From: Acidobacteriota bacterium | GTDB lineage: Bacteria; Acidobacteriota; Terriglobia; UBA7540 | NCBI GenBank assembly: GCA_003224695.1 | Contig: QHZO01000151.1 | Coordinates: 20,882-55,666 of the forward strand | Reading direction: 5' to 3' | Length of the DNA stretch: 34,785 nucleotides | Shown here: in pieces, positions 24,425-33,096 of the stretch | How the letters are laid out: every line of letters begins with the position of its first letter | Numbering within the stretch: the stretch's first letter is position 1 | Position numbers and translations under genes: made by a program | Notes under the pieces: model-generated | Databases searched by the model: none | The model's input: the letters and a program-made list of their open reading frames with translations, nothing else | Told to the model about the DNA's origin: nothing

Positions 24425-24443
24425 CTTGCTAGCAAAATGCTAG
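24425..24443. promoter_or_regulatory. Twin TGCTAGCA palindromes, likely antitoxin operator
   Basis: Two identical 8-bp palindromes, 24425-24432 and 24436-24443, with an 11-base period (one helical turn), lie just upstream of the antitoxin start and overlap the probable -10 region. RHH antitoxins bind such tandem sites to repress their own operon. Confidence 0.65.
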
Positions 24444-24589
24444 CATATGAGAGAGTCCCCTGGCAAGGCGATCTGGCCGTTAGCGTGAAGTTGACGTTCG
24501 ACTCCGCGGCCTGTTGTATCGCCTCGACGAAGAACCGCGGACTTTCGGAACAAGTCCGCACTACCTTGCTTCAAAAAACGGAAGTTGCG

Positions 24590-25504
24590 CTACCTCGGCT
24601 TCTGATCTTTCAGGAACGTTCCTTGCTCGAGTTCGCGAAACGCTTGGCGCAGCTCTTCCTGCGTGTTCATCACGATGGGGCCATACCATGCCACGGGCTC
24701 TTGAAGCGGCTTTCCTGAAATCAAAAGGAACCGGATGCCTTTGTCCTCGGCCTGGACGGTGACTTCGTCGCCGCGGTCAAACAGGATGAGCGAGCGGTTT
24801 TCCGCCTCCACGGGAGGCGCCGTGTCCGCCCATCCCGCGCTTTCGGTCGGCACCGCGAGCGGCCCCGAGGCATTGCAGAATTTTCCCGCCCCGCCGAAAA
24901 CGTAGGCAAAAGCGTGGCGCGTGGTCTCGACCGGCAGGGTCTTGCGCTTCCCGGGCGGGACCGACACATCAATATAGATTGGGTCCGCGGCGACGCCATC
25001 CACCGGGCCTTTCTTGCCCCAAAATTTCCCGCATACCACGCGCACCTCGGTGCCGTCGTCGTCGGTGATCGAAGGGATCTCGGCGGCTTTCACCTCCTGA
25101 TAGCGCGGCGGCGTCATCTTGAGCGACGACGGAAGGTTGCCCCACAACTGGAAGCCGTGCATGCGGCCCTTCGTGTCGCCTTTCGGCATCTCCTGATGGA
25201 TGATGCCGCTGCCCGCCGTCATCCACTGCACGTCGCCCGAGCCGATGGCCCCGCTGTGCCCAAGGCTGTCGCCGTGCTCCACCGTTCCCGCCAGCACATA
25301 GGTGATGGTCTCGATGCCGCGGTGCGGGTGCCAGGGAAAACCGGCCAGGTAGTCCTCCGGCCGCTCGTTGCGAAAGTCGTCGAGAAGAAGGAACGGGTCG
25401 AAGTCGGACGTGTTGCCGAAGCCGAACGCGCGGCGCAGATGTACGCCCGCGCCTTCCAGAGTGGGCTTCGCCTTGATCAGGCGCTTGATCGGTCTGAGCG
25501 ACAT
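24590..25504 (-). CDS. Pirin-family bicupin protein
   Basis: 304 residues. The N-terminal cupin carries the pirin signature FPWHPHRGIETITYVL (metal-binding His pair), with further ligands in GTVEHGDSLGHSGAIG and GSGIIHQEMP. The C-terminal cupin (PIYIDVSVPPGKRKTLPV, HAFAYVFGGAG) has lost its metal residues, as is usual. Bacterial pirins have been reported as quercetinases or as regulators; sequence cannot decide. It starts at ATG 25504 and is divergent from lipA, 166 bases away. Confidence 0.9.
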   Translation of the reverse strand: MSLRPIKRLIKAKPTLEGAGVHLRRAFGFGNTSDFDPFLLLDDFRNERPEDYLAGFPWHPHRGIETITYVLAGTVEHGDSLGHSGAIGSGDVQWMTAGSGIIHQEMPKGDTKGRMHGFQLWGNLPSSLKMTPPRYQEVKAAEIPSITDDDGTEVRVVCGKFWGKKGPVDGVAADPIYIDVSVPPGKRKTLPVETTRHAFAYVFGGAGKFCNASGPLAVPTESAGWADTAPPVEAENRSLILFDRGDEVTVQAEDKGIRFLLISGKPLQEPVAWYGPIVMNTQEELRQAFRELEQGTFLKDQKPR

Positions 25505-25670
25505 GGCAGCCTCCGTCTCAGATGAATTGAACCGGGCTCAGTATCTACCCCTTGAAACCAAGCTTCAATCGGGATTTTGCTGCGGCCGTCCCTCCGGCTT
25601 GCTGTATAAGCTCGACGACGGCCATCATGAAGTTGTCGCGGCGGAAAACAAAGGTTAAAATCGTTACACC

Positions 25671-26573
25671 ATGGGTGTTGAGCTCGTTCAAATCGCACCT
25701 ACGCCGCCGCGCGTGCCGCGGCCGGATTGGCTGAAGGTGCGCGTGCCCGGCGGGGAAAACTATTTCGAGTTGAAAGGCATCATGCGCGGGCTCGGGCTGC
25801 ACACGGTTTGCGAAAGCGCCCGCTGCCCGAACGTCGCGGAGTGCTGGTCGCATCGCACGGCGACGTTCATGATTCTCGGTGACTTGTGCACGCGGCGCTG
25901 CGGCTTCTGCGCCGTGCCGAAAGGCAAGCCCGCGGGCGAGCTCGATCGTGACGAGCCCGCGCGCGTCGCCGAGGCCGCCGAGCGGATGGGCTTGAACTAC
26001 ATCGTGGTCACCTCCGTTGACCGCGACGACTTGTCGGACGGGGGCGCAGGCATCTTCGCCCGCACGATTCTTGCGCTGCGCGAGCGAATGGCCGGCTGCA
26101 AAGTGGAAGTCCTTATTCCCGACTTCCGCGGCTCCGATGAAGCGCTTGAAATCGTGCTTGAAGCGCGCCCGGATGTTTTGAACCACAATATCGAGACGGT
26201 GCCGCGGCTGTATCCGGTGGCGCGGCGCGGCTCGCGCTACGACCGCTCGCTGCGGCTGCTTCGGCGCTCGCGCGAAATCGCCCCGAATATTGCCACCAAA
26301 TCCGGCCTGATGGTCGGCCTTGGCGAGACCATGGACGAAATCGCCGGCGTGCTCGGCGACCTGGCCGCCGCCGGCGTCGAGATCGTCACCATCGGGCAGT
26401 ACCTGCGGCCATCCGGCGACCAGTTGCCCGTCGCCAGGTTTTACACGCCCGAGGAATTCCTGGCACTCAAGCGCGAAGGCTTAAAGCGCGGGCTCCGGCA
26501 CGTCGAATCAGGTCCGCTGGTCCGCAGCTCCTACCACGCCCACGAACAAGCTTCTTCACTTGGCCGGACTTAA
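25671..26573 (+). CDS. lipA: Lipoyl synthase
   Basis: Radical SAM enzyme that inserts two sulfurs into octanoyl-protein to make lipoyl cofactor for the 2-oxoacid dehydrogenases and glycine cleavage. 300 residues. The auxiliary cluster motif is C47-x4-C52-x5-C58 (CESARCPNVAEC) and the SAM cluster motif is C73-x3-C77-x2-C80 (CTRRCGFC). Later conserved parts include VTSVDRDDLSDGG, HNIETVPRLYPVAR, SGLMVGLGE and the C-terminal VRSSYHA. The family call is certain. No lipB adjoins. Its stop overlaps the stop of the convergent PIN pseudogene by a few bases. Confidence 0.96.
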   Translation: MGVELVQIAPTPPRVPRPDWLKVRVPGGENYFELKGIMRGLGLHTVCESARCPNVAECWSHRTATFMILGDLCTRRCGFCAVPKGKPAGELDRDEPARVAEAAERMGLNYIVVTSVDRDDLSDGGAGIFARTILALRERMAGCKVEVLIPDFRGSDEALEIVLEARPDVLNHNIETVPRLYPVARRGSRYDRSLRLLRRSREIAPNIATKSGLMVGLGETMDEIAGVLGDLAAAGVEIVTIGQYLRPSGDQLPVARFYTPEEFLALKREGLKRGLRHVESGPLVRSSYHAHEQASSLGRT

Positions 26574-26974
26574 TCGGTCGGGCTCAAGAATAGATAATCC
26601 CGGAGGGTGATGATGCTGGTTCCTTCGAAGGTCCCGAGATCGAGCAGGCCCTTATCGCCGGTCACGATGATTTCCGCTTTGCCGGCGAACGCGCATTCCA
26701 GAATTCGATTATCCGCCTCATCTGTCGCTACGCTGAGACGCTAAGCAGGACGCACCCACTCCGCAAGCTCCCCCAACCAGACAGCGACCCGAGCCAGTTC
26801 TTCACGGTCACGGCTGAATTTGCGAGACAGCACAGTGAGAAGTTCATCGAGAATCGGCTTAGAAAGGATCAGGCGATCACTTCCGTCAACGACGCGAGTC
26901 AGCGCTTGCTCGGCACGGCTGCCGGGGAGGATGAGAGCCGAGACGAAAATATTCGTGTCGAAAACGACTCTCAC
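26570..26974 (-). pseudogene. PIN-domain toxin interrupted by an amber codon
   Basis: Starts at GTG 26974, overlapping the antitoxin stop (GTGA), with VRVVFDTNIFVSALILPG. After EWVRPA an in-frame TAG occurs (26741-26743). The same frame then continues with the typical PIN C-terminus (RLSVATDEADNRILECAF ... AEIIVTGDKGLLDLG) to a stop at 26570. Without the TAG the protein would be 134 residues, normal for this family. Many genes here end in TAG, so TAG is not recoded; a CAG-to-TAG change is the simplest cause. The truncated product lacks the distal acidic residues and is probably inactive. Confidence 0.78.
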
Positions 26975-27210
26975 TTGCTGAGGTAGCGCTCCAGGTCCCG
27001 CTCGGAGAGGATGCCCTTCTGTTTGGCCCTGCGGCTCCAATAACTCTGGAGTTGATGGAATTGCGTTTTAAGCCGTCTGCGTCTGACTCTCCACAACGCT
27101 TCTTGGATGACGCCGCTTAGAGTCTTGCGCTCGGCGCGGGCTTGTTCTTCCAGCTCGCGCGCGAGGTCCGAGGGTAAGGAGATCGTTTTCTTCACGGCTC
27201 TTGTTGCCAT
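26971..27210 (-). CDS. Ribbon-helix-helix antitoxin of the second PIN pair
   Basis: 79 residues. MATRAVKKTISLPSDLARELEEQA is a CopG/RHH strand-helix start, and KTLSGVIQEALWRV the second helix. A basic central part and SERDLERYLSK follow. Its stop codon overlaps the toxin's GTG start. With the toxin broken, it may persist only as an orphan repressor. Confidence 0.75.
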   Translation of the reverse strand: MATRAVKKTISLPSDLARELEEQARAERKTLSGVIQEALWRVRRRRLKTQFHQLQSYWSRRAKQKGILSERDLERYLSK

Positions 27211-27303
27211 GCCCCTATGGTATGAAAAATTCCTGCTCGGCTCAAGCCTCTTCGTGCGTCTGATATTGCCGCGTCGCTGCCCATCCCTCTCCCACAGGGG
27301 TTG

Positions 27304-28242
27304 TCATGCCGCGCCACCGCCGTTATTCTCCGAATTTTTCGTTGGGGTGTTGCGCGAGCAGGGCGGCGCGCGCGGCGCGGTGGACGCCGCGTTCGGCGTC
27401 GTTGCGCTCGGCGGCCATAAGGGGTTATTCGGGTAGGCGCGCGACAGCTCTTCAAACAAGGCGAGCGACTTTGCGGGAGCATTTTCGCTGGCGCGCGACA
27501 GGTCTTTGGCGAGAAAGAATTTTGCCTCCCCGCCCATCAGCTCCCCTTCCTTCGCGGCGCGGCGAAGTTGTTCGAGCCCGCTCTCCCGGTTGCCTGCGGG
27601 CAAGGCGACCACGAGCTGGAGAATCTTGTCGGCGAACGGCAGCGTCCCCATCAGGTAATTGTAAACTCCCAGGCCCAGGTAGGCATCGGCCAAGGTGGGG
27701 TCCATTGCGATCGAGCGCATCAGCAGGGCGCGCATTTTCTTGCCGGCGCGACAGGTCGGCAAATCCTTCCCCCGCAGGCCTTCCAGGCGCGCTCGCAGCG
27801 CGTAAGCCATGCCCTCATACAACAGACTGCGCGCCGGGTCGTCGTGGGCGCGCATGCCCGCCTCCGAACGCTCGATGGCAACGCCGAGCAGGTCGTTGAA
27901 ATGAGAGTCCTGGGGTGTGACGTTGAGTGAGGCGACGTCAAATACGTCGGGGTCCAGCAGATTGGCGGTGGAATAATAAATCCTCCACCAGAGCGTTTCC
28001 GCCTCCAGAAGATATCCGACGGGGGAATGCGGGTCGCGGATTTGGATCTGATGAAAAACCTCATGGGCGCCGTCGAGGTCGCCGTCCATCATCAAGTCAA
28101 CGCCACGACGGGCGATTTGGCGGTCCTCAGCGTCCGCAGGGTCGTCCGGCGCGGACGCGCTGAGCGGCGAGGGGCGTGACGCCGACACCATAAGCGACAT
28201 CAACAGCACGACGGTTCTGCGCCTCAGTAACACGAGATTCAT
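27304..28242 (-). CDS. Secreted TPR-like protein, probable frameshift near the C-terminus
   Basis: Exported helical-repeat protein. From ATG 28242 it begins MNLVLLRRRTVVLLMSLMVSA, a signal peptide. It then has helical pairs of TPR type (AIARRGVDLMMDG-like start, RSIAMDPTLADAYLGLGVYNYLMG, AKSLALFEELSRAYPNNP). The final about 40 residues (LWPPSATTPNAASTAPRA) look foreign. Adding one base to the C-run at 27421-27424 gives instead MAAERNDAERGVHRAARAAL ... NEKFGE, stopping at 27323, which is far more TPR-like. A 1-nt homopolymer error or mutation is therefore likely. Function unknown. A longer frame to 28308 lacks the signal peptide. Confidence 0.7.
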   Translation of the reverse strand: MNLVLLRRRTVVLLMSLMVSASRPSPLSASAPDDPADAEDRQIARRGVDLMMDGDLDGAHEVFHQIQIRDPHSPVGYLLEAETLWWRIYYSTANLLDPDVFDVASLNVTPQDSHFNDLLGVAIERSEAGMRAHDDPARSLLYEGMAYALRARLEGLRGKDLPTCRAGKKMRALLMRSIAMDPTLADAYLGLGVYNYLMGTLPFADKILQLVVALPAGNRESGLEQLRRAAKEGELMGGEAKFFLAKDLSRASENAPAKSLALFEELSRAYPNNPLWPPSATTPNAASTAPRAPPCSRNTPTKNSENNGGGAA

Positions 28243-28585
28243 CCGAAGCCAAGGTCTCGGAAGCACACTACCCCTTCTGTGGTTGTATCGGCCCGGAAAG
28301 CAGCACACGGCGCCCCCAGCGACCGCCGGGGCCTGACCATAAGGTTACCACGCAAAGTGTTCGGGCCGCCACTCGACCGGGAAGCCATCGCCGGTCGTGT
28401 CTTAGTTTGCTGTAGCGGCGATCCGTCAGCCGACGGACTCGCCGAGTTGACGATGGGAATGGCGGCGAGGCGCAGCTCGCCGCTACAGAGTAATCAAACT
28501 GAGACACCACCCAATCGCGCAGGGGAGCCAAAAGTTCGCAGGGGTTATGGTATAGTCCGCACGACTACCTTGGGTGAGGCGTGCC
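28243..28585. other. 343-base divergent region between the TPR gene and the YqeY-like gene
   Basis: It holds the repeat element at 28397-28507 and should contain promoters in both directions. TATAGT at 28551-28556 upstream of the YqeY-like gene could be a -10 box. No further gene is seen. Confidence 0.5.
28397..28507. repeat. MITE-like element with imperfect terminal inverted repeats (short copy)
   Basis: 111 bases. The left end GTGTCTTAGTTTGCTGTAGC and the right end GCTACAGAGTAATCAAACTG-AGACAC are imperfect inverted copies enclosing a GCGGCG/CGCCGC stem. The interior contains the 21-bp core GATCCGTCAGCCGACGGACTC at 28420-28440. The same ends bound the longer element at 32285-32521. Confidence 0.72.
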
Positions 28586-29038
28586 ATGCCCATCGTCGAG
28601 CAGATTGACAAGGACCTCGTGGGGGCCATGAAGGCGAAGGAAGAGCTTCGGCTCTCCGTCCTGCGCATGATGAAGTCGGCCCTGAAGCTGAAGCAGGTGG
28701 AGCTCGGGAAGCCCCCCGCGGACGAGGAGGCCTTCGCCGTTTTGCGGACGCTCGTCAAGCAACGCCACGAGTCGGTGGAGCAGTTTCGCAAGGGCGGGCG
28801 TGAAGACCTGGCGGCGAAGGAAGAGGCGGAAATCAAGATTGTCGAGGCTTACCTCCCCGCGGCGCTCCCGGAGGCAGAAATTGAGGCTGCCGTGGCCGCC
28901 GCCATCGCGGAGGCCGGCGCGGCGGGCGCGAAGGACCTCGGCAAAGTGATGAAGGCGGCGATGGCGAAGCTTGCCGGCAAGAATGCCGACGGCAAACGGG
29001 TCAGCGAAATGGCGCGGAAACGACTCGGCGGAACCTAG
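28586..29038 (+). CDS. GatB/YqeY-domain protein
   Basis: 150 residues from ATG 28586, which has GAGG six bases upstream; a GTG four codons earlier is less likely. The whole length matches the YqeY family: IDKDLVGAMKAKEELRLSVLRMMKSALK, EQFRKGGREDLAAKEEAEI, EAYLPAALPEAEIE and a C-terminal KRVSEMARKRL helix. The domain is shared with the tail of the GatB amidotransferase subunit, suggesting tRNA or aminoacyl-tRNA contacts. The physiological role is unsettled. It stands alone between repeat-rich spacers. Confidence 0.9.
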   Translation: MPIVEQIDKDLVGAMKAKEELRLSVLRMMKSALKLKQVELGKPPADEEAFAVLRTLVKQRHESVEQFRKGGREDLAAKEEAEIKIVEAYLPAALPEAEIEAAVAAAIAEAGAAGAKDLGKVMKAAMAKLAGKNADGKRVSEMARKRLGGT

Positions 29039-29041
29039 CAG

Positions 29042-29131
29042 TGGTGAATTGTGAATAGTGAATTGTAAATTGCGTGCGGTTCGCCACACTCTTCCTATTC
29101 GCCAATTCACCATCTACTATTCACTATTAAC
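29042..29131. repeat. AT-rich inverted low-complexity repeat
   Basis: GTGAATTGTGAATAGTGAATT units at 29043-29065 face CCAATTCACCATCTACTATT and ATTCACTATTAAC at 29102-29131. They could fold as a long hairpin between the YqeY-like gene and the OPT gene. No coding content. Confidence 0.6.
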
Positions 29132-29167
29132 TGCGCTTCTTCGAGGCGCCCGGGACCCAATCGGGAT

Positions 29168-31294
29168 ATGCCTACCGATATAAAATCACCCGCAGAAGCG
29201 TTTCGGCCGTACGTCCCGGCCGAAGCGAGCATGCCGGAGTTCACGCTGCGTGCGGTGATTGTCGGGGCGCTGCTGGGCGTGGTCTTTGGCGCGGTCTCGG
29301 TGTATCTGGCCCTGCGCGCAGGCCTGACGGTCAGCGCCTCCATCCCCATCGCCGTGCTCTCGATCAGCATCTTCAAGTGGCTGGGCAAATCCACGATTCT
29401 TGAAAATAACATTGTGCAAACCACGGGCTCGGCCGGGGAATCCATCGCCGCGGGCGTCGTCTTCACGCTGCCGGCGTTGATCTTTCTCGGCTTCCCACTC
29501 GAGTACACGCGCATTTTCCTGCTCGCGCTCGCCGGCGGCCTGCTCGGCGTGCTATTTGTGATTCCGATTCGCATGGCGCTGGTCGTCAAGGAACACCGGA
29601 ACCTCATCTATCCGGAAGGCAAGGCTTGTGCGGACGTTCTGGTGAGCGGTGAAGAAGGAGGCATTCAAGCGGAGAAGGTGTTCGCCGGCGCGGGCGTCGG
29701 GATGCTCTACAAATTCATGATGGGCGAGCCGGGCGGGCTTTCGCTTTGGAAAGCCGTCCCCGAATGGCACCCGTCCTGGTACCCGGGGGCGACTCTTGCG
29801 GGGGAGATCACGCCGGAATACCTGGGCGTGGGTTACATCATCGGCACCCGTGTGGCGGGGTTGATGTTTGCCGGTGGAGTCGTCTCATGGCTGGTGCTGA
29901 TTCCGATTTTCAAGTTCTTCGGCGCGCACCTGACGGAAACGCTTTATCCCGGCACCGTGCCCATCGCCCAAATGGCCCCGGCGCAGATCTGGTCGAGCTA
30001 CATCCGCTACATCGGCGCAGGCGCGGTGACCATGGCCGGACTGATCACGCTCGGGCGGACGATTCCCACCATCGTCAGCGCGTTTCGCTCGGCCTTCAAG
30101 CAACTGCGCGAGACGGGTGTGGGAAAAGTTGGTTCCACCGAGCGCACGGCGCGCGACCTTCCCTTGACGCTCGTGGCGGGGGGAACGCTGGTGATGCTCG
30201 TCGGCATCTGGGCGCTGCTCAGTTTCCGCGTCAATCCGGGCGCGAGCGGCAATTTCCTTTCCGCAGTCCTCATCGTCATTTTCGGATTTTTCTTCGCCAC
30301 CGTTTCGGCGCGCATCGTCGGCCTGCTCGGCAATTCTTCGAATCCCATTTCCGGAATGACCATCGCCACGCTGGTCGCCACCTGTCTGATATTCGTTCTG
30401 ATCGGCTGGACCGGAAATATATACGCCGCGGTGGCGCTCTCGATCGGCGCGGTGGTCTGCATCAGCGCCGCGAGCGGCGGCGCGACCACGCAGGACCTGA
30501 AGACCGGTTTTCTGGTGGGCGCGACACCCTCCCGGCAGGAGATTGGGCTTGCGGTCGGCGTCCTCACCTCCGTCTTCGTCATCGGCGTCACCTTGATGGG
30601 CTTGAACAAGATTTACACCAAGGTGAAGCCGGCCATGATCGCCCAAGTCGAGCTGGCGCCGGAAATGAAGTCCCAGGGGACGATCAATTACCAGGGGCAT
30701 GAATACGAAGTGTTGAGCGTGATTGGCTCGAAGACCGTTCCGGACGGGCGTTACTATTACGATTCCGCGCGGCACTCGATAGACTTCCAGGAAGTGCCCG
30801 GCATCGGCTCGCCGGATTTTCCCGCGCCGCAGGCCACGTTGATGAGCGTGGTGATCAACGGGATTCTAACCCGGAAGCTCCCCTGGACGCTCTTGCTTTT
30901 TGGCGCCTTCATCGTCATCGCCATGGAATTGTGCGGCGTCCGCTCGCTCGCCTTCGCGGTGGGCTCCTACCTGCCGATTTCGACCACCGCCACAATTTTC
31001 GCCGGTGGGGTGGTGAGATGGCTGGCGCAGAAGGCGAGGCGCGCCAAAGAAGAGGAATCGGAAGCGGGCTCGGGCGCCCTGTTCAGCTCCGGGCTGATTG
31101 CCGGCGGCTCGCTTGGAGGCTTGGCGCTTGCCGCCGTCGTCGGCTTCGACAAGCAAGCGGCTTTCGCCCTCGGCACACGCTGGTTCCCGCGGTTCGCCGA
31201 AAGCGACCTCGCCGCCCTGGTCATTTTCCTCGCGCTTGCCTCGCTGCTCTTCGCCGTTGCCAAGACGAAGAAAACAGTGACCAGTGACCAGTGA
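29168..31294 (+). CDS. OPT-family oligopeptide/metal-chelate transporter
   Basis: 708-residue inner-membrane protein with about 15 hydrophobic segments. Typical OPT sequences: EFTLRAVIVGALLGVVFGA near the N-terminus, NNIVQTTGSAGESIAAGVVFTLPAL, NLIYPEGKACADVLVSGE, and GAVVCISAASGGATTQDLKTGFLVGATP (each shown in part). The bacterial branch imports small peptides or metal complexes; the substrate is not deducible. The final residues (KKTVTSDQ) run into the intergenic repeat, so the natural C-terminus may have been altered by it. No strong SD is seen upstream of the ATG. Confidence 0.92.
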   Translation: MPTDIKSPAEAFRPYVPAEASMPEFTLRAVIVGALLGVVFGAVSVYLALRAGLTVSASIPIAVLSISIFKWLGKSTILENNIVQTTGSAGESIAAGVVFTLPALIFLGFPLEYTRIFLLALAGGLLGVLFVIPIRMALVVKEHRNLIYPEGKACADVLVSGEEGGIQAEKVFAGAGVGMLYKFMMGEPGGLSLWKAVPEWHPSWYPGATLAGEITPEYLGVGYIIGTRVAGLMFAGGVVSWLVLIPIFKFFGAHLTETLYPGTVPIAQMAPAQIWSSYIRYIGAGAVTMAGLITLGRTIPTIVSAFRSAFKQLRETGVGKVGSTERTARDLPLTLVAGGTLVMLVGIWALLSFRVNPGASGNFLSAVLIVIFGFFFATVSARIVGLLGNSSNPISGMTIATLVATCLIFVLIGWTGNIYAAVALSIGAVVCISAASGGATTQDLKTGFLVGATPSRQEIGLAVGVLTSVFVIGVTLMGLNKIYTKVKPAMIAQVELAPEMKSQGTINYQGHEYEVLSVIGSKTVPDGRYYYDSARHSIDFQEVPGIGSPDFPAPQATLMSVVINGILTRKLPWTLLLFGAFIVIAMELCGVRSLAFAVGSYLPISTTATIFAGGVVRWLAQKARRAKEEESEAGSGALFSSGLIAGGSLGGLALAAVVGFDKQAAFALGTRWFPRFAESDLAALVIFLALASLLFAVAKTKKTVTSDQ

Positions 31295-31470
31295 CAAGTG
31301 CCGAGGAGAAGTCAAAGGTCGAAAGTCGAAGAGTCGAAAGGTCACTGAGTCAACTAGATTCTCCTCCCATCTTTGCTCCTCATCCCCTTTACTTTGGACT
31401 TTCGACCTTCGACAGTGGACTTCCTTCAGCCCTCCACTCGCCACTTGCCGCTCGCCACTAACCACTTTTC
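31275..31470. repeat. Low-complexity direct and inverted repeats downstream of the OPT gene
   Basis: CAGTGACCAGTGACCAGTGA (which includes the OPT stop), then GTCGAAAGTCGAAGAGTCGAA, answered by GGACTTTCGACCTTCGAC and CCACTCGCCACTTGCCGC units. Several short units of different sequence, each with a complementary block. It lies before the rhomboid gene. Confidence 0.6.
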
Positions 31471-31488
31471 TTATGGTACGCTTGAGTG

Positions 31489-32238
31489 ATGGCGCGCTAC
31501 GGGGAAGTGGTGTATTCGTTTTTCCCGCCGCTCACTCGGATGGTGAAGACGCTGGTCATCATCACCGCGGGGGTGTTTGCCGTCACTTACGTCCTCGGCT
31601 CGCTTCCTTCCGCAACCCTTCAGTATTACTGCTGGCTTGCGCCCGTCTCTTATCTTGGCCTCCGGCCTTACATGGTCCTCCATCGGTTCTATATCTGGGA
31701 GCCCGTCACGTATTTGTTCCTTCACGGCGGCTTTTTTCATATCTTCTTCAACCTGTTCGCGCTGTGGATGTTCGGGGCGGATCTCGAGCGGCAGTGGGGC
31801 CCAAGGAAATTCGCCCGGTACTACTTCCTGACCGGCGTTGGCGCGGGGGTCCTGGATGTGCTCCTCCGCCCGTCAAGTCTCGCGCCGGTCATCGGATGCT
31901 CGGGCGCTATTTATGGAATTCTGCTCGCCTACGGCGTGCTCTTTCCCAACCGGCCCATCTATCTGTGGATGATCATCCCCATCAAGGCCAAGTGGTTCGT
32001 GGCCTTAATGGGCGGAATCGAGCTTCTGTCCGAATTAAGCGGGTCCGCGCCGGGCATCAGCCACCTCGCGCACCTCGGGGGGATCCTGATCGGCTTCATA
32101 TACCTGCGCGGCCGCGGGCTCACCTACCGCGCCGAGCTTCGCTATCATGATTGGCGGCGCTCGAAGCTGAAGCGGCAGTTTGATTCCTACATGCGCAGGC
32201 AGGAGAAGAAGGACGACTCCGGCCGATGGATCAATTGA
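31489..32238 (+). CDS. Rhomboid-family intramembrane serine protease
   Basis: Six-helix membrane protease of 249 residues that cuts transmembrane substrates. EPVTYLFLHGGFFHIFFNLFALW (given in part) is the conserved TM2 region with His residues. GCSGAIYG holds the catalytic Ser in TM4. SHLAHLGGILIG in TM6 holds the catalytic His. A basic C-terminal tail (RRSKLKRQFDSYMRRQEKK) faces the cytoplasm. ATG 31489 is chosen; a GTG directly before it is possible. The RBS is weak. Upstream is repeat-rich spacer and downstream a MITE-like element, so it is probably monocistronic. Confidence 0.92.
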   Translation: MARYGEVVYSFFPPLTRMVKTLVIITAGVFAVTYVLGSLPSATLQYYCWLAPVSYLGLRPYMVLHRFYIWEPVTYLFLHGGFFHIFFNLFALWMFGADLERQWGPRKFARYYFLTGVGAGVLDVLLRPSSLAPVIGCSGAIYGILLAYGVLFPNRPIYLWMIIPIKAKWFVALMGGIELLSELSGSAPGISHLAHLGGILIGFIYLRGRGLTYRAELRYHDWRRSKLKRQFDSYMRRQEKKDDSGRWIN

Positions 32239-32580
32239 GCCGGAAGCCAGTCCGTGACCGGCAAGTGCTAGGCGGCTGACCGTGGTGCCTCAGCTTGCTG
32301 CAGCGGCGCCCTCCGAGCGCTGGGAATTATTGAGAATTCAAATTCGGCCGCGCCAACCGCAGCATCGCTTCGCCGAATGTGATGACCTCAGCCATCGGTG
32401 GCCCCGGAAGGTTTCTAAAAGAAAGGTCGGCGGTCGCGGTTCGATCCGTCAGCCGACGGACTCACCGCCCTGAGCTTGCCGAAGGGCGGACCGCCGCTGC
32501 AGGATGATCAAACTGAGTCACTGCCGGCGCAGGATTTCCGTCGGCTTGACGGACGCCCCGACTCTAGATTGGGAGGGCCT
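32239..32580. other. 342-base spacer dominated by a repeat element
   Basis: Nearly all of 32285-32521 is the long MITE-like element. The remaining 59 bases before apt contain its RBS (GGGAGG at about 32571-32576). No gene is seen. Confidence 0.6.
32285..32521. repeat. MITE-like element with imperfect terminal inverted repeats (long copy)
   Basis: 237 bases. The left end GTGCCTCAGCTTGCTGCAGC and the right end GCTGCAGGATGATCAAACTG-AGTCAC are imperfect inverted copies with a GCGGCG/CGCCGC inner stem, as in 28397-28507. The interior has the 21-bp core at 32443-32463 and a CCCTGAGCTTGCCGAAGGG hairpin. The middle differs from the short copy. Confidence 0.72.
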
Positions 32581-33096
32581 GTGGAGGAATTGAAACGCCT
32601 GATTCGGGAAGTGCCGGATTTTCCCAAGCCCGGCATCAACTTTTACGACATCACAACCCTGCTAAAGAACCCAGTCGGGCTGCACAAGGCGGTGGACTCG
32701 CTCGCCAACCATTACGTCGGCCGGAGGATTGACCGGGTGGTGGGGATCGAGGCCCGAGGATTCATATTCGCCCCCATCGTCGCCTACCGGCTTAACGCGG
32801 GCTTCGTGCCTGTGCGCAAGGCAAACAAGCTTCCGGCCGAAACTGCCCGCGCCCACTACGAGCTCGAATACGGCAAGGACGCGCTCGAAATCCACCGCGA
32901 CTCGATCGACCCGAAGCACGAAGTGCTCATCATAGACGACTTGCTCGCCACCGGCGGCACAGCGGCGGCGGTCGCCGGCCTGGTCGAATCGCTGGGAGGC
33001 AGGGTGGCGGGAATCGGGTTCCTCATTGAGCTCGAATTCCTCCGTGGCCGCGACAAGCTGGCGAAATATGACCTCCACGCAGTGCTGAAATACTAG
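32581..33096 (+). CDS. apt: Adenine phosphoribosyltransferase
   Basis: Purine salvage enzyme: adenine + PRPP to AMP. 171 residues from GTG 32581, which follows GGGAGG and gives the family's standard N-terminus [19 protein letters not shown]. The frame extends further upstream, but that part is repeat-element sequence and not homologous. Conserved blocks: [41 protein letters not shown], and the PRPP loop [16 protein letters not shown]. Complete at the C-terminus. It stands alone. Confidence 0.94.
   Translation: MEELKRLIREVPDFPKPGINFYDITTLLKNPVGLHKAVDSLANHYVGRRIDRVVGIEARGFIFAPIVAYRLNAGFVPVRKANKLPAETARAHYELEYGKDALEIHRDSIDPKHEVLIIDDLLATGGTAAAVAGLVESLGGRVAGIGFLIELEFLRGRDKLAKYDLHAVLKY

Noticed and set aside
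32476-32580. 35-codon N-terminal extension of apt
   Set aside because: It consists of repeat-element sequence. GTG 32581 has an RBS and gives the normal family start.
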